The notes: a model not told the origin generated them from the sequence alone. DNA of 64,000 bases from Glycomyces arizonensis DSM 44726 (GCF_000482705.1 NZ_AXWO01000003.1:186001-250000), one strand, 5' to 3'. Shown: positions 8,460 to 17,197, counted from the stretch's first letter. Numbers and translations: made by a program.

Positions 8460-9497
8460 ATGAGCAGGATCGCGGTCATCCCCGGCGACGGGATCGGGCA
8501 AGAGGTCATCGCCGAGGCCCGGAAGGTGCTCGACGTGGCCCTTCCCGGTTACGAGGCCACCGAGTACGACCTCGGCGCGCGCCGCTACAACGCCACCGGG
8601 GAGGTGCTCCCCGAAACCGTGCTGTCCGAACTCGACGAACACGACGCGATCCTCCTGGGCGCCATCGGCGACCCGTCGGTCCCGCCCGGCGTGCTCGAGC
8701 GCGGCCTGCTGCTGAAGCTCCGCTTCGAGTTCGACCAGTACGTGAACCTGCGGCCCAGCCGCCTCTACCCGGGCGCGTCCACGCCGCTGGCCGACGTCAA
8801 GCCCGGCGACATCGACTTCGTGGTGGTCCGCGAGGGCACCGAGGGCCTCTACACCGGCGCGGGCGGCAACCTCCACACCGGCTCGTCCGCCGAGATCGCC
8901 ACCGAGGAGAGCCTGAACACCCGCTACGGCGTCGAGCGGGTCGTCCGCGACGCCTTCGAGCGCGCCAAGCGACGAGGCGGCCGCCTCACCCTCGTCCACA
9001 AGACCAACGTGCTCGTCCACGCGGGCGGCCTGTGGCAGCGGGCCTTCAACGACGTCGCCGAGGAGTACCCGGACATCACCACCGAGTACCAGCACGTCGA
9101 CGCCGCCGCCATGTTCCTGGTCAGCCGCCCCCACACCTTCGACGTGATCGTCACCGACAACCTGTTCGGCGACATCCTCACCGACATCGCAGCCGCCGTC
9201 ACCGGCGGCATCGGACTGGCCGCCTCGGGGTGCGTCAACCCCGACCACACGCACCCCTCGACGTTCGAGCCCGTCCACGGCTCGGCTCCCGACATCGCCG
9301 GGCAGGGCATCGCCGACCCGATCGCCGCGATCTCCTCGACCGCGCTGCTGCTCGAGCACCTGGGCCGGGCCGACGCCGCCGCCGCGGTGAACGCCGCGGT
9401 CGAGCGCGAGCTGTCCGGGCGCGACGCGGGCGCCAAGGTCCGCACCGCCGAGGTAGGCGAGCGAGTAGCCGCCGACGTCGCCGGACAACTGAGCTAG
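8460..9497 (+). CDS. leuB: 3-isopropylmalate dehydrogenase
   Basis: 345 residues. NAD-dependent oxidative decarboxylation of 3-isopropylmalate in leucine synthesis. It has the actinobacterial (short) form: [11 protein letters not shown] at the N-terminus, the substrate loop with [13 protein letters not shown], catalytic Lys in LVHKTNVL, metal-binding Asp residues in [10 protein letters not shown], and the adenine site [14 protein letters not shown]. Homologous isocitrate and tartrate dehydrogenases differ in the ERGLLLKLR helix; the short length and ilvE neighbour favour LeuB. ATG 8460 has AGAGAGG upstream; an in-frame start at 8367 is unsupported. Confidence 0.93.
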   Translation: MSRIAVIPGDGIGQEVIAEARKVLDVALPGYEATEYDLGARRYNATGEVLPETVLSELDEHDAILLGAIGDPSVPPGVLERGLLLKLRFEFDQYVNLRPSRLYPGASTPLADVKPGDIDFVVVREGTEGLYTGAGGNLHTGSSAEIATEESLNTRYGVERVVRDAFERAKRRGGRLTLVHKTNVLVHAGGLWQRAFNDVAEEYPDITTEYQHVDAAAMFLVSRPHTFDVIVTDNLFGDILTDIAAAVTGGIGLAASGCVNPDHTHPSTFEPVHGSAPDIAGQGIADPIAAISSTALLLEHLGRADAAAAVNAAVERELSGRDAGAKVRTAEVGERVAADVAGQLS

Positions 9498-9517
9498 CGA
9501 GCCACCAGCTCTGACTA

Positions 9518-9547
9518 CGCCCGGCGAGTGACACTCGCCGGGCGTTT
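9518..9547 (+). terminator. Rho-independent terminator of leuB
   Basis: CGCCCGGCGAG (9518-9528) pairs perfectly with CTCGCCGGGCG (9534-9544) around TGACA and is followed by TTT. Confidence 0.75.
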
Positions 9548-9650
9548 CCGTGTCGTTCGCGACCCGAACACGACCTGCCTGACAACCTGAACGAGCGGTA
9601 AGTTAGGCACAGCACCCATGTACAGCACAGGCATTGACGAAGGACTTCCC

Positions 9651-10748
9651 ATGACCACCGATGGTCTTCCCGACCTGCGGCGCGAGCCGCACCCGAACCC
9701 GATCCCCGCCGCCGAGCGCGAGCGCTTGATCGCCGACCCCGGGTTCGGCTCCCTGTTCACCGACCACATGTTCACCATGTCGTACCACGCCGACCGCGGC
9801 TGGCACGACGCCCGCGTCAGGCCCTTCGCGCCGATCACCCTGTCCCCTTCGGCGGCGGTGCTGCACTACGCGCAGGAGATCTTCGAAGGGCTCAAGGCCT
9901 ACCGCTACCCCGACGGCGGCATCGGCCTGTTCCGCCCCGAGGCCAACGCCAGGCGCATGAACCTCTCGGCCGAGCGGATGGCGATGCCGCACCTGCCCGA
10001 GCAGTGGTTCCTCGACTCCATCGCCGAGCTGCTCGCCGTCGACGGCGACTGGGTGCCCGGCCAGGAGGAGGCCAGCCTGTACCTGCGGCCGTTCATGTTC
10101 GCCTCCGAGCAGTTCCTGGGGGTGCGTCCGGCGAAGGAGTACCAGTACCTGGTCATCGCCTCGCCCGCGGGGGCCTACTTCAAGAACGGCCCGCAGCCGC
10201 TCACGCTGTGGGTCTCCGAGGAGTACAACCGCGCCGGGCCCGGCGGCACCGGCGCCGCCAAGTGCGGCGGCAACTACGCCGCCAGCCTGCTGCCCCAGTC
10301 GGAGGCCATCGAGCACGGCTGCGACCAGGTGGTGTTCCTCGACGCGGTCAACTACGAGTACGTCGACGAGCTCGGCGGGATGAACCTGTTCTTCGTGTAC
10401 GAGAACGAGCGGGTCGTCTACACCCCGAAGCTCGGCACGATCCTGCCCGGCATCACCCGCGACGCGATCTTCACGCTGGCCTCGGAGTCCGGCTGGGAGG
10501 TCCGCGAGACCGACTACGCGCTCACACGATGGAGGGACGACGCCGAGTCCGGGGCGCTCACCGAGGCGTTCGCCTGCGGCACCGCCGCGGTCATCACCCC
10601 GATCGGGACGGTCAAGAGCCGCAAGGGCGAGTTCACCGTCGCGGGCGGCGAGGCCGGCAAGTTCACCATGCAGCTGCGCCAGGCGATCCTCGACATCCAG
10701 CACGGCCGCGCCGAGGACACCCACGGGTGGACGACGCGGATCGCCTAG
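9651..10748 (+). CDS. ilvE: Branched-chain amino acid aminotransferase
   Basis: 365 residues. PLP-dependent transamination of valine, leucine and isoleucine with 2-oxoglutarate. Fold-type IV class II BCAT features: the substrate segment HYAQEIFEGLKAYRYPDGG, PLP lysine K204 within GAAKCGGNYAASLL, then QVVFLDAV and GGMNLFFVY. The C-terminus has TEAFACGTAAVITPIG, the phosphate-binding turn. ATG 9651 has GAAGGA six nt upstream; an in-frame ATG at 9618 would add 11 residues and lies close to a possible promoter (CTGACA at 9579-9584, TTAGGC at 9603-9608). It functions with leuB just upstream. Confidence 0.96.
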   Translation: MTTDGLPDLRREPHPNPIPAAERERLIADPGFGSLFTDHMFTMSYHADRGWHDARVRPFAPITLSPSAAVLHYAQEIFEGLKAYRYPDGGIGLFRPEANARRMNLSAERMAMPHLPEQWFLDSIAELLAVDGDWVPGQEEASLYLRPFMFASEQFLGVRPAKEYQYLVIASPAGAYFKNGPQPLTLWVSEEYNRAGPGGTGAAKCGGNYAASLLPQSEAIEHGCDQVVFLDAVNYEYVDELGGMNLFFVYENERVVYTPKLGTILPGITRDAIFTLASESGWEVRETDYALTRWRDDAESGALTEAFACGTAAVITPIGTVKSRKGEFTVAGGEAGKFTMQLRQAILDIQHGRAEDTHGWTTRIA

Positions 10749-10821
10749 GGGAGGCCCTTCGGGGCAGCGCCGAATCCGAGTCCGTTTGTCTACTCGCAGT
10801 GCTGTTTTATGGCTCGAAATC

Positions 10822-10868
10822 CTTTTGGTGTGGCCGGTTCGCGGCTCGCGAGCCGGCCACACCAAAAG
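10822..10868. repeat. 22-bp near-perfect inverted repeat (hairpin)
   Basis: The arms at 10822-10843 and 10847-10868 match at 21 of 22 positions (the exception is a G-T wobble) around the 3-nt loop GCT. The outer ends are CTTTTGG and CCAAAAG, so on either strand a T run lies on the 5' arm. It lies 73 nt after ilvE. It could terminate ilvE or be a small palindromic mobile or REP-like element. Confidence 0.85.
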
Positions 10869-10886
10869 CCCGGCAGCGCAGTGAAC

Positions 10887-10913
10887 GGGCCGGACACGGC
10901 CCCGGTCCGGCCC
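10887..10913. terminator. Second stem-loop after ilvE
   Basis: GGGCCGGAC (10887-10895) pairs perfectly with GTCCGGCCC (10905-10913) around a 9-nt loop, 18 nt after the larger hairpin. There is no U tract. The remaining ~110 nt before the next gene show nothing else beyond its ribosome site. Confidence 0.4.
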
Positions 10914-11026
10914 GAAGGACATCCCCAAACCGGGGGCGGGCCCGGGTTTCCTCCCCGTACCCTTGTAGTGCACGCGCGGAGGGCGACTGACGTCTCCGCG
11001 TCTGCGGCGACTCGGGGAGGGGACTC

Positions 11027-11620
11027 TTGGGCGAGGCCACCATACGGTTGAACCGGATCGGCCTGGAACGCGGACACCTGTGGCAGACCGTCCTCGTCAC
11101 CGTCGCCATCGTGCTGCCGATGGCGCTGTGGACCGGGCTGGAGCGCGCCGTCGGCGACACCACCGAGAAGCTCGTGCCGGGGGAGACGATCACCCTCGAG
11201 TCGTACCCGGTGTCCGACGCGAAACTCCAGTTCCTGCCCCCCGGCAGCGGCTGGAGCGCCGGGCTGAACCTGTCGCGGCACCGCATCGAGCTCACCCGCG
11301 GCAAGGTCAGCGCCATCGTCCAGGTCGACACCGCTGTGACCAACCTTCGACGGCTCCTCGACCGCCGGGTCGACCGCCTCACCACCACGCAGCCGGGCGT
11401 CGAGGCCTCCAACGTCCGCGAGTACCGCAACCAGATCAACGGCCTGGAGGGCTACCGCGCCGACCTCTATGGGCGCAACATCGCCGGAACCATCATCGTG
11501 GTCGGCGACAACGGCGGGGCCGCCGCCACCGTCATCACGATCGCGCCCGCCGGCCGGCTCGACGACAGCACGGCAGGCGCCGACGACTTCCTCTCGAGTT
11601 TCGTGCTGAGCGGCACATGA
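11027..11620 (+). CDS. Small membrane-anchored protein of unknown function
   Basis: 197 residues. One N-terminal transmembrane helix (about residues 19-36, WQTVLVTVAIVLPMALW) precedes a soluble, probably extracytoplasmic, β-rich domain (~45-190) with no family I recognise. The TTG start at 11027 is chosen because GGGGAGGGG lies 4-7 nt upstream; the next in-frame Met would fall inside the helix. The stop overlaps the start of the PrsW-like gene (ATGA), so the two proteins are probably made together and may act together. A substrate or partner relation to the protease is inference only. Confidence 0.6.
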   Translation: MGEATIRLNRIGLERGHLWQTVLVTVAIVLPMALWTGLERAVGDTTEKLVPGETITLESYPVSDAKLQFLPPGSGWSAGLNLSRHRIELTRGKVSAIVQVDTAVTNLRRLLDRRVDRLTTTQPGVEASNVREYRNQINGLEGYRADLYGRNIAGTIIVVGDNGGAAATVITIAPAGRLDDSTAGADDFLSSFVLSGT

Positions 11621-12822
11621 GCGTCGCCACCGAACGCGTGATCGTCGAGAACCAGGGCGCCTTCATCCGCGTCAGGCGCCCCGCCTACTGGATCTACGTC
11701 GCCTGCCTGATCTTCGGGCTCATCGGCCTGGGCCGGGTCCTGTCGCCCGAGTACAGCGACATCGCCGGGGCCCTGTGGGGCTCGATCGCCATCAACGCGG
11801 TCCTGGCGGCGGTGTTCCTGTGGATCCTCGCCCGCCTCGACCTGTTCGAGAGCGAGCCGGTCACCGTCAGGGCCGCCGCCATGTGCTGGGGCGGCCTGGC
11901 CGCCGTCTCGTTCTCCATGACCGCCAACGACGCCGCCCTGGTCGTCCTCGCCGAGCTCAACGACGCCGAGTGGGCCCGCACGTGGGGCCCGGCGATCGCC
12001 GGGCCGCTCAACGAGGAGTGGCTCAAGGCCCTCGGCGTGGTCATGCTCGTCCTCATCGTCCGCGAGCACTTCGACCGGTCCATCGACGGCCTCATCTATG
12101 GCGCCCTGGTCGGCCTGGGCTTCCAGGTCGTGGAGAACCTCACCTACGCGATCAACTTCGCCGTCATCAACCCCAACTCCGACTGGGCCGGGTCGATGAC
12201 GGTCACCTTCACGCGCATCCTGGTCGCCGGGCCCTGGTCCCATCCGCTGTACTCGGGCACGGCCGGGCTCGGCATCGCCTACCTCGTCACGCAGGTGCGG
12301 CGGCCGATGCGGGTGCGGGTCCTGGTCGCGGTCGGCCTGTTCCTGCTGGCCATGGCCATGCACGCGCTGTGGAACCTGCCGGGTGTGCCGGGCCTGGACC
12401 CGCGGCTGTCCCTCCCGCTGGTCTACGGCAAGGGCCTGATCATCCTGGGCCTGTTCCTGGTGCTCTACCACTTCGCGGCGCGCGCCGAGTGGCGCTGGTT
12501 CGTCACCACCATGTCCGACCAGCCCGAGGCGGTCGTCACCACCGAGGATCTGACGACGATGCGGTCGCTGCGCAGCCGCCGCAAGGCCCGCAACCAGGAC
12601 GCGAAGCGCTGGGGCAAGCCCGCCGGGCACCTGCGGGGCCGTCTGCAGCGCGAACTGATCCGGCTGGCGGCGATCCTGGCCCGCGAGCAGCGCCGCGACG
12701 CCGACGCCGACGACGCGCCCGACGTGGCCGCCGTCAAGCGCAACATCGCCGCGATCCGCGCCGAGCTCGCGGAGCTCAACGACCCGGCCGAGGTCGACGA
12801 GGCGACCGTCGCGCCCCGCTGA
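11617..12822 (+). CDS. PrsW-family intramembrane protease
   Basis: 401 residues, multi-pass membrane protein (about eight helices, residues ~24-300) with a charged cytosolic tail (~305-401). PrsW-family (PF13367) signature residues are present: the E133-E134 pair in LNEEWLKALG, E173-N174 in FQVVENLTY, H209 in GPWSHPLYSG and H249 in AMHALWN. In Bacillus, PrsW cleaves an anti-sigma factor at site 1; related proteins are glutamic intramembrane proteases. No sigma or anti-sigma gene is adjacent here. ATG 11617 overlaps the upstream stop. The tail (LRSRRKARNQDAKRWGK, then an acidic helix) is longer than in Bacillus PrsW. Confidence 0.85.
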   Translation: MSVATERVIVENQGAFIRVRRPAYWIYVACLIFGLIGLGRVLSPEYSDIAGALWGSIAINAVLAAVFLWILARLDLFESEPVTVRAAAMCWGGLAAVSFSMTANDAALVVLAELNDAEWARTWGPAIAGPLNEEWLKALGVVMLVLIVREHFDRSIDGLIYGALVGLGFQVVENLTYAINFAVINPNSDWAGSMTVTFTRILVAGPWSHPLYSGTAGLGIAYLVTQVRRPMRVRVLVAVGLFLLAMAMHALWNLPGVPGLDPRLSLPLVYGKGLIILGLFLVLYHFAARAEWRWFVTTMSDQPEAVVTTEDLTTMRSLRSRRKARNQDAKRWGKPAGHLRGRLQRELIRLAAILAREQRRDADADDAPDVAAVKRNIAAIRAELAELNDPAEVDEATVAPR

Positions 12823-12825
12823 GGC

Positions 12826-13422
12826 TCATTCGCCGATCGGCGTCTTGGTCGGCGTCGGCGACGCCGAAGGGGTCTTCGTGGGGGTCGGCTGCTCGGTGGG
12901 CGTCCCGCTCGGGGACGGCTCACTCGTCGTCGTCGGCGTCTCGCTCGGCTCGGGTTCGGTCTCGGGCGTCTCGGTCGCGGCGGCGTCGCTCTCCTCCGAG
13001 GCCGGACCGCCGGGCTTCTCGATCGGCGTCAGCCCCGGCGTGGCCTCCGGCGCCCCGGCCTGCGTGTCCGTCTTGCCCGCCTCGGCACTCGGCGCCCCCT
13101 GGCCCGCCGCGGAACCGGTCGCCTCGCTCGGGGCCGGGACGCCGCCCGACGCCTCCGGCGATGCCTCGGCGTCCTGCGCCTGCGTGCCCGCGCCGTGTCC
13201 GGACCAGCCGCCGGTGACGTCCGATCCGTCCTGGTCCGCCTCTACGCCGATCAGTTCGGGGACCGGCGTGCGCACCAGCAGCCCGGTGGCCATCACGCCG
13301 CCCGCGACCGCGGCCACCGCCAGCACACCGAGCTGACGGAACCGTTTCGAATGGTGCACATCGTAGTTGAATGATCGAATCGCGCCCTTGGTCTCGCGCC
13401 CGATGGCGCCGAAGAGTCCCAC
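12826..13422 (-). CDS. Membrane-anchored, Pro/Thr/Ser/Glu-rich surface protein
   Basis: 198 residues. A short basic cytoplasmic N-terminus (KRFRQLG) leads into one transmembrane helix (~32-49, LGVLAVAAVAGGVMATGLLV). The other ~145 residues are low-complexity Ala/Gly/Glu/Thr/Pro, ending in PTPTKTP repeats. This looks like an extended extracytoplasmic stalk without a folded domain. GTG 13422 is the start, with GGTGGGA upstream. It is convergent with the PrsW gene, leaving 3 nt between stops. No function can be assigned. Confidence 0.65.
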   Translation of the reverse strand: MGLFGAIGRETKGAIRSFNYDVHHSKRFRQLGVLAVAAVAGGVMATGLLVRTPVPELIGVEADQDGSDVTGGWSGHGAGTQAQDAEASPEASGGVPAPSEATGSAAGQGAPSAEAGKTDTQAGAPEATPGLTPIEKPGGPASEESDAAATETPETEPEPSETPTTTSEPSPSGTPTEQPTPTKTPSASPTPTKTPIGE

Positions 13423-13538
13423 AGAAGTCCCACCGTTCGTCCATATCTCCTATGGGGATCAACGAGCGGGCATCCGAGAGGTAACCGTGAGTCACCCGTG
13501 CGAGGGGCGAGGCCACACGTTCGAATGATCCGGCGTGT

Positions 13539-14591
13539 CTAGAAGTCGCGTTTGACCGCGCCCACGAGCAGCCCGGCGAAGACCTCCAGCGCGGCCGGGT
13601 CGACGTCGCCCCTCGATGACTCCAGCGCCGCCTCGGCCTGCGCCGCGAGCACCTCGATCCGGTGCTCGGTGTCGGCCAGCGCCCCGGTGTCCATCAGGAT
13701 CGCCCGCAGCCGCTCCACGCCCGCCTCGTCGAGGCCCGGATTCCCCAGCCCCGCGTCCAGCGCCGCGCGCTGCGCCCCGTCGGCCGCGGCCCAGGCCCGC
13801 GCCACCAGGAACGTGTGCTTGCCCTCCCGCAGGTCGTCACCGGCGGGCTTGCCGGTCTGCGCCGGGTCGCCGAAGACGCCGAGGACGTCGTCGCGCAGCT
13901 GGAACGCCTCGCCCAGCGGCAGGCCGATCCCCGAGTAGTGCGCGCGGACCGCCTCGCCCGCCCCGGCCAGGGACGCGCCGATGAGCAGCGGCCGCTCGAT
14001 CGTGTACTTCGCGGACTTGTAGCGGGCGACCTTCGCGGCGGTGTCCTCCGAGACGTCGCGGCGCACCTCCGAGAGCACGTCCAGGTACTGCCCGGCGCTG
14101 ACCTCGGTGCGCATGAGGTCGAAGTCGGCCCTGGCCGCGGCCACCGCCTCGAACGGCATCCCCGCCGAGCACAGCAGCTCGTCCGACCAGACCAGGCACA
14201 GGTCGCCCAGCAGGATCGCCGCGGCCTCGCCGAACTCCTCGGGACGCCCCGACCAGCCCTCGCGCTCGTGCATGGCGGTGAACCGGCGGTGGATCGACGG
14301 CGCCCCGCGGCGCGTGTCCGAGCCGTCGATGAGGTCGTCGTGCATCAGCGCCGAGGCCTGGAGCAGCTCCAGCGACGACACGCACGCCACCAGCGCCTCG
14401 GAGTCGGCCAGGCCCGCGCCGCGCGCCCCCCAGTAGGCGAACACGGGACGGATCCGCTTGCCGCCGCCCAGCACGAAGGCGCTGACGGTCTCGGCGTACA
14501 CGCCCAGGCTGTCGTCGATGCCGCGGATCACGGCGGCCTGCCGGTCCAGGAACGCGGCCAGGGCGGCGTCGATGCGGTCTTTGAGCTCCAC
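13539..14591 (-). CDS. Polyprenyl (geranylgeranyl-type) diphosphate synthase
   Basis: 350 residues. Trans-prenyltransferase condensing isopentenyl diphosphate with allylic diphosphates. The first Asp-rich motif is HDDLIDGSDTRRG, with D85, D86 and D89. The second is QLRDDVLGVFGD. GGGKRIRP (residues 42-49) binds substrate. Small residues before the first motif (S80, A81) suggest a C20 or longer product, but length cannot be fixed from sequence. GTG 14591 is the start. It is divergent from metF with 94 nt between; this arrangement is common in actinobacteria (GrcC/IdsA-like). Confidence 0.9.
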   Translation of the reverse strand: MELKDRIDAALAAFLDRQAAVIRGIDDSLGVYAETVSAFVLGGGKRIRPVFAYWGARGAGLADSEALVACVSSLELLQASALMHDDLIDGSDTRRGAPSIHRRFTAMHEREGWSGRPEEFGEAAAILLGDLCLVWSDELLCSAGMPFEAVAAARADFDLMRTEVSAGQYLDVLSEVRRDVSEDTAAKVARYKSAKYTIERPLLIGASLAGAGEAVRAHYSGIGLPLGEAFQLRDDVLGVFGDPAQTGKPAGDDLREGKHTFLVARAWAAADGAQRAALDAGLGNPGLDEAGVERLRAILMDTGALADTEHRIEVLAAQAEAALESSRGDVDPAALEVFAGLLVGAVKRDF

Positions 14592-14673
14592 GCCCCGACC
14601 CTAGGAGACCCTCGCGCCGTCCCAACTAGTGGGTGGTCCCGCATGCAGGTCAGCACACGTGTTCCCGAGTCGT

Positions 14674-14679
14674 TACCGT
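14674..14679 (+). promoter_or_regulatory. -10 element for a leaderless metF transcript
   Basis: TACCGT ends six nt before ATG 14686, placing +1 at the A of the start codon. There is no Shine-Dalgarno sequence before that ATG. Confidence 0.5.
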
Positions 14680-14685
14680 TGGCTC

Positions 14686-15612
14686 ATGACCCTCGGAGTC
14701 GCCTCAGTGATGCCGCAGCAGAGCGCCAAGATCGGCGACCTGCTCCGTTCGGGCACCCCGAGGTTCTCCTTCGAGATGTTCCCGCCCCGCTCTACGACGG
14801 ACGAGGCCACCCTGTGGCGCACCGTCCGCGCCCTGGAGAGCCTCGGCGCCGACTTCGTCTCGGTCACCTACGGCGCGGGCGGCTCGACCAGGGTCAAGAC
14901 CGTCGAGACGACCGAGCGGATCGTCTCCGACACGACGCTGCTGACGATGGCGCACTGCACCGCCGTCGACCACTCCGTGGCCGAGCTGCGCAACCTCATC
15001 GGGCACTTCGCCAACGTCGGGGTGCGCAACATCCTCGCCCTGCGCGGCGACCCCCCGGGCGACCCCAGAGCCGAATGGGTCAAGCACCCCGAGGGGCTGA
15101 CCCACGCGCGCGAGCTGGTCGAGCTCATCAAGGCCTCCGGCGACTTCAGCGTCGGCGTGGCGGCCTTCCCCGAAGGCCACCCCCGGGACGTCGACTGGGA
15201 GACCGGCGTGCGCCACTTCGTCGCGAAATGCCGCGCCGGGGCCGACTTCGCCATCACCCAGATCTTCTTCGGCGCCGAGGACTACCTGCGGCTGCGCGAT
15301 GCGGCGGCCGCCGCCGGGTGCGACATCCCGATCGTGCCGGGCATCATGCCGGTGACCAACATCAAGCAGATCGAGCGGTTCGCCGTCCTCACCGGCATGG
15401 GCTTCCCCGCCGAGCTCGCCGAGCGGCTGCGGGCCGTCGCCGACGACCGCGACGCGATCCGCGACATCGGCGTCGAAGTCGCCACCGAACTGGGCGCGAG
15501 GCTCCTTGCCGAAGGCGCGCCCGGCCTGCACTTCACGACTTTGAACCACTCCAGGTCCACCCGCCGGGTCTGGCAGAACCTCAACGGCGCCAAGACCGGT
15601 CCGAACCGCTAA
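14686..15612 (+). CDS. metF: 5,10-methylenetetrahydrofolate reductase
   Basis: 308 residues. FAD-dependent reduction of methylene- to methyl-tetrahydrofolate, the methyl donor for methionine synthase. Family features in order: FSFEMFPPRS near the N-terminus, DFVSVTYGAGGSTR, AHCTAVDHS, NILALRGDPPGD, VGVAAFPEGHP, KCRAGADFAITQIFF and PIVPGIMPVTN. ATG 14686 is preferred because of the -10 element just upstream; ATG 14710 is the next candidate and has a GGAG 12 nt away. It is divergent from the prenyl synthase gene. Confidence 0.96.
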   Translation: MTLGVASVMPQQSAKIGDLLRSGTPRFSFEMFPPRSTTDEATLWRTVRALESLGADFVSVTYGAGGSTRVKTVETTERIVSDTTLLTMAHCTAVDHSVAELRNLIGHFANVGVRNILALRGDPPGDPRAEWVKHPEGLTHARELVELIKASGDFSVGVAAFPEGHPRDVDWETGVRHFVAKCRAGADFAITQIFFGAEDYLRLRDAAAAAGCDIPIVPGIMPVTNIKQIERFAVLTGMGFPAELAERLRAVADDRDAIRDIGVEVATELGARLLAEGAPGLHFTTLNHSRSTRRVWQNLNGAKTGPNR

Positions 15613-15686
15613 CGCTCGACGTCCCCAGTGTCGGGTGCGCGACCGAACCGTTGCCGTGGCCATCCGGACACGTAGAGTGCTCTATT

Positions 15687-16346
15687 ATGTCCGATGCTGC
15701 GCGAACGGCCGTGATGCCGTCTGCTACAACAAGTCCCATGCGCACGCGCCTGCCCGCCGACTCCCTGCTCGGCCGGGCCATCATCTCGACGCGGCTGCGA
15801 CCGGGGGCCGCCGTCGGCCTCGGGCTGGTCGCGAGCCTCTTCGTGCCCCTGACCGCCCTCATCGGAGGCTCGGCGATCCTCATCGCCCTGCCGCTCATCG
15901 GCCTCACCGCCCTCGCCGACGCCGCGTACACGCTCCTGGCCGCCCGCACGGACGGCCTGTCGCGGCGCGTCATCGTGTTCGAACCCCTCGCCGGACGGCT
16001 CACCGAGGCGTTCTGGCTGCTCGCCCTGTGGTTCCTCGGCGCGCCCGGCTGGGCCGTCGCCGTCACCGGCGCGCTGTGCTGGATCTACGTCCAGACCCGC
16101 TCGCGCGCCCGCCAGGTCGGCCTGCGGGACCTCGGCATGGTCACGCTGGGGGAGCGGTCGGTGCGGACCGTGACCGTCGCGCTCGGCTTCGCCGTGGCCG
16201 GCGTCGTCGCCATCGGTGGCGGCGAGGAGTACACCACGTGGGTCTCCGGGGCCGTGACCGTCGCCGTCACCGCGTGGCTGCTCATGGCCGCCCTCGGGCT
16301 GCTCCAGCTGGTCATCGTCGTCTCGGCGGCGCTGCGCAACGAATGA
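15687..16346 (+). CDS. Membrane protein related to CDP-alcohol phosphatidyltransferases, active site degenerate
   Basis: 219 residues with about five to six hydrophobic helices. The stretch TDGLSRRVIVFEPLAGRLTEAFW stands where the family has DG-x2-AR-x8-G-x3-D-x3-D. The downstream segment YVQTRSRARQVGLRDLGMVT and LGERSVR also matches the family's later conserved region. Several catalytic Asp/Ala positions are replaced (SRR for xAR, E for D), so activity is doubtful. A TAGAGT element (15673-15678) precedes ATG 15687 by eight nt; ATG 15738 is an alternative start. It sits 74 nt after metF. Family placement is from pattern recognition only. Confidence 0.55.
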   Translation: MSDAARTAVMPSATTSPMRTRLPADSLLGRAIISTRLRPGAAVGLGLVASLFVPLTALIGGSAILIALPLIGLTALADAAYTLLAARTDGLSRRVIVFEPLAGRLTEAFWLLALWFLGAPGWAVAVTGALCWIYVQTRSRARQVGLRDLGMVTLGERSVRTVTVALGFAVAGVVAIGGGEEYTTWVSGAVTVAVTAWLLMAALGLLQLVIVVSAALRNE

Positions 16347-16391
16347 CCGGCCGCATGGAATGCGCGGCGCGGCGCGCGCGTTGCACCCGGA

Positions 16392-17168
16392 ATGCGCATT
16401 GAAGTATGGGCCGACGTCTTCTCGCCGGAGACCAATTCGGCCAAGGAGCAGCTCCGGGCCGCGCTGGCCGACCGCACCGACGTCGAAGTGGTCTGGCGGC
16501 CGCACCCGGTCGACGACACCGACGCCCAGCGGCTCATCCACCTCGCCTACGACGACGGCGGGCCGGACCTCCAGGACGCCGTGGTGTCCGCACTCGTGGC
16601 GGCGCGCCACGAGCACGACGCCGACCTCGACGACCTCGAGGTCCTCGGACGCCTGTCCGAGGAGGCGGGCTTCGCCCAGGGCGCCGCGATGCTGCGCACC
16701 GACGCCGGCAAGCGCGGCGTGAGGGAGCAGCGACTGCGCGGCGAGGCGATCGGCGTGAACACCGTGCCGACGTTCACGCAGGCCGATCGCGTCCTCGAAG
16801 GCGCCGACGCCGACGATCTGGCGGCGTTCCTGGACGCCGACGAGGAGCGGGCGGTGCCCGAGGAGACGCAGCGGCTGCGCCACGCCGAGGAACTGCTGGG
16901 ACAGCGCGACCCTGTGGGGGCGCTGCGCCTGATCGAGCCGCTCATGCGCGACCACCCCGACCATCCGGACGTGGTGCAGTTGGCGGCGCGGGCCTACTTC
17001 AAGTCCGCGCAGCTGAACAAGGCGCTGGTGCTGGCCGAGGCGATGGTCGAGGTCAACCCCGCCGACTTCTACGCCAGGCGGCTGCTGGGCCGGACCCTGG
17101 AGCGGCTGGGACGCCGCCACGAGGCCCGCGCGCACCTGCGCCTGGTCGACGAGATCGTGGAGGAGTGA
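16392..17168 (+). CDS. FrnE/DsbA-like thioredoxin-fold protein lacking CxxC, fused to TPR region
   Basis: 258 residues. The N-terminal ~150 residues resemble FrnE-type DsbA oxidoreductases: a MRIEVWADV β-strand start, a helical insertion, GEAIGVNTVPTF with the cis-proline and DDLAAFLD near the end. The usual CPWC is replaced by S11-P12-E13-T14, so no redox pair exists. Residues ~165-258 form two to three TPR-like helical hairpins (HAEELLGQRDPVGALRLIEP, YARRLLGRTLERLGRRHEAR), as in the CnoX/YbbN co-chaperones. A holdase or scaffold role is inference. A terminator follows. Confidence 0.75.
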   Translation: MRIEVWADVFSPETNSAKEQLRAALADRTDVEVVWRPHPVDDTDAQRLIHLAYDDGGPDLQDAVVSALVAARHEHDADLDDLEVLGRLSEEAGFAQGAAMLRTDAGKRGVREQRLRGEAIGVNTVPTFTQADRVLEGADADDLAAFLDADEERAVPEETQRLRHAEELLGQRDPVGALRLIEPLMRDHPDHPDVVQLAARAYFKSAQLNKALVLAEAMVEVNPADFYARRLLGRTLERLGRRHEARAHLRLVDEIVEE

Positions 17169-17197
17169 CCGCCCGCGTGGCCTAGATGACAGCGAGA

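Noticed and set aside
13662-15686. Large frame joining the region antisense to the prenyl synthase to the CDP-alcohol-like gene
   Set aside because: It crosses metF in another frame; only the 3' part after ATG 15687 encodes a plausible membrane protein.
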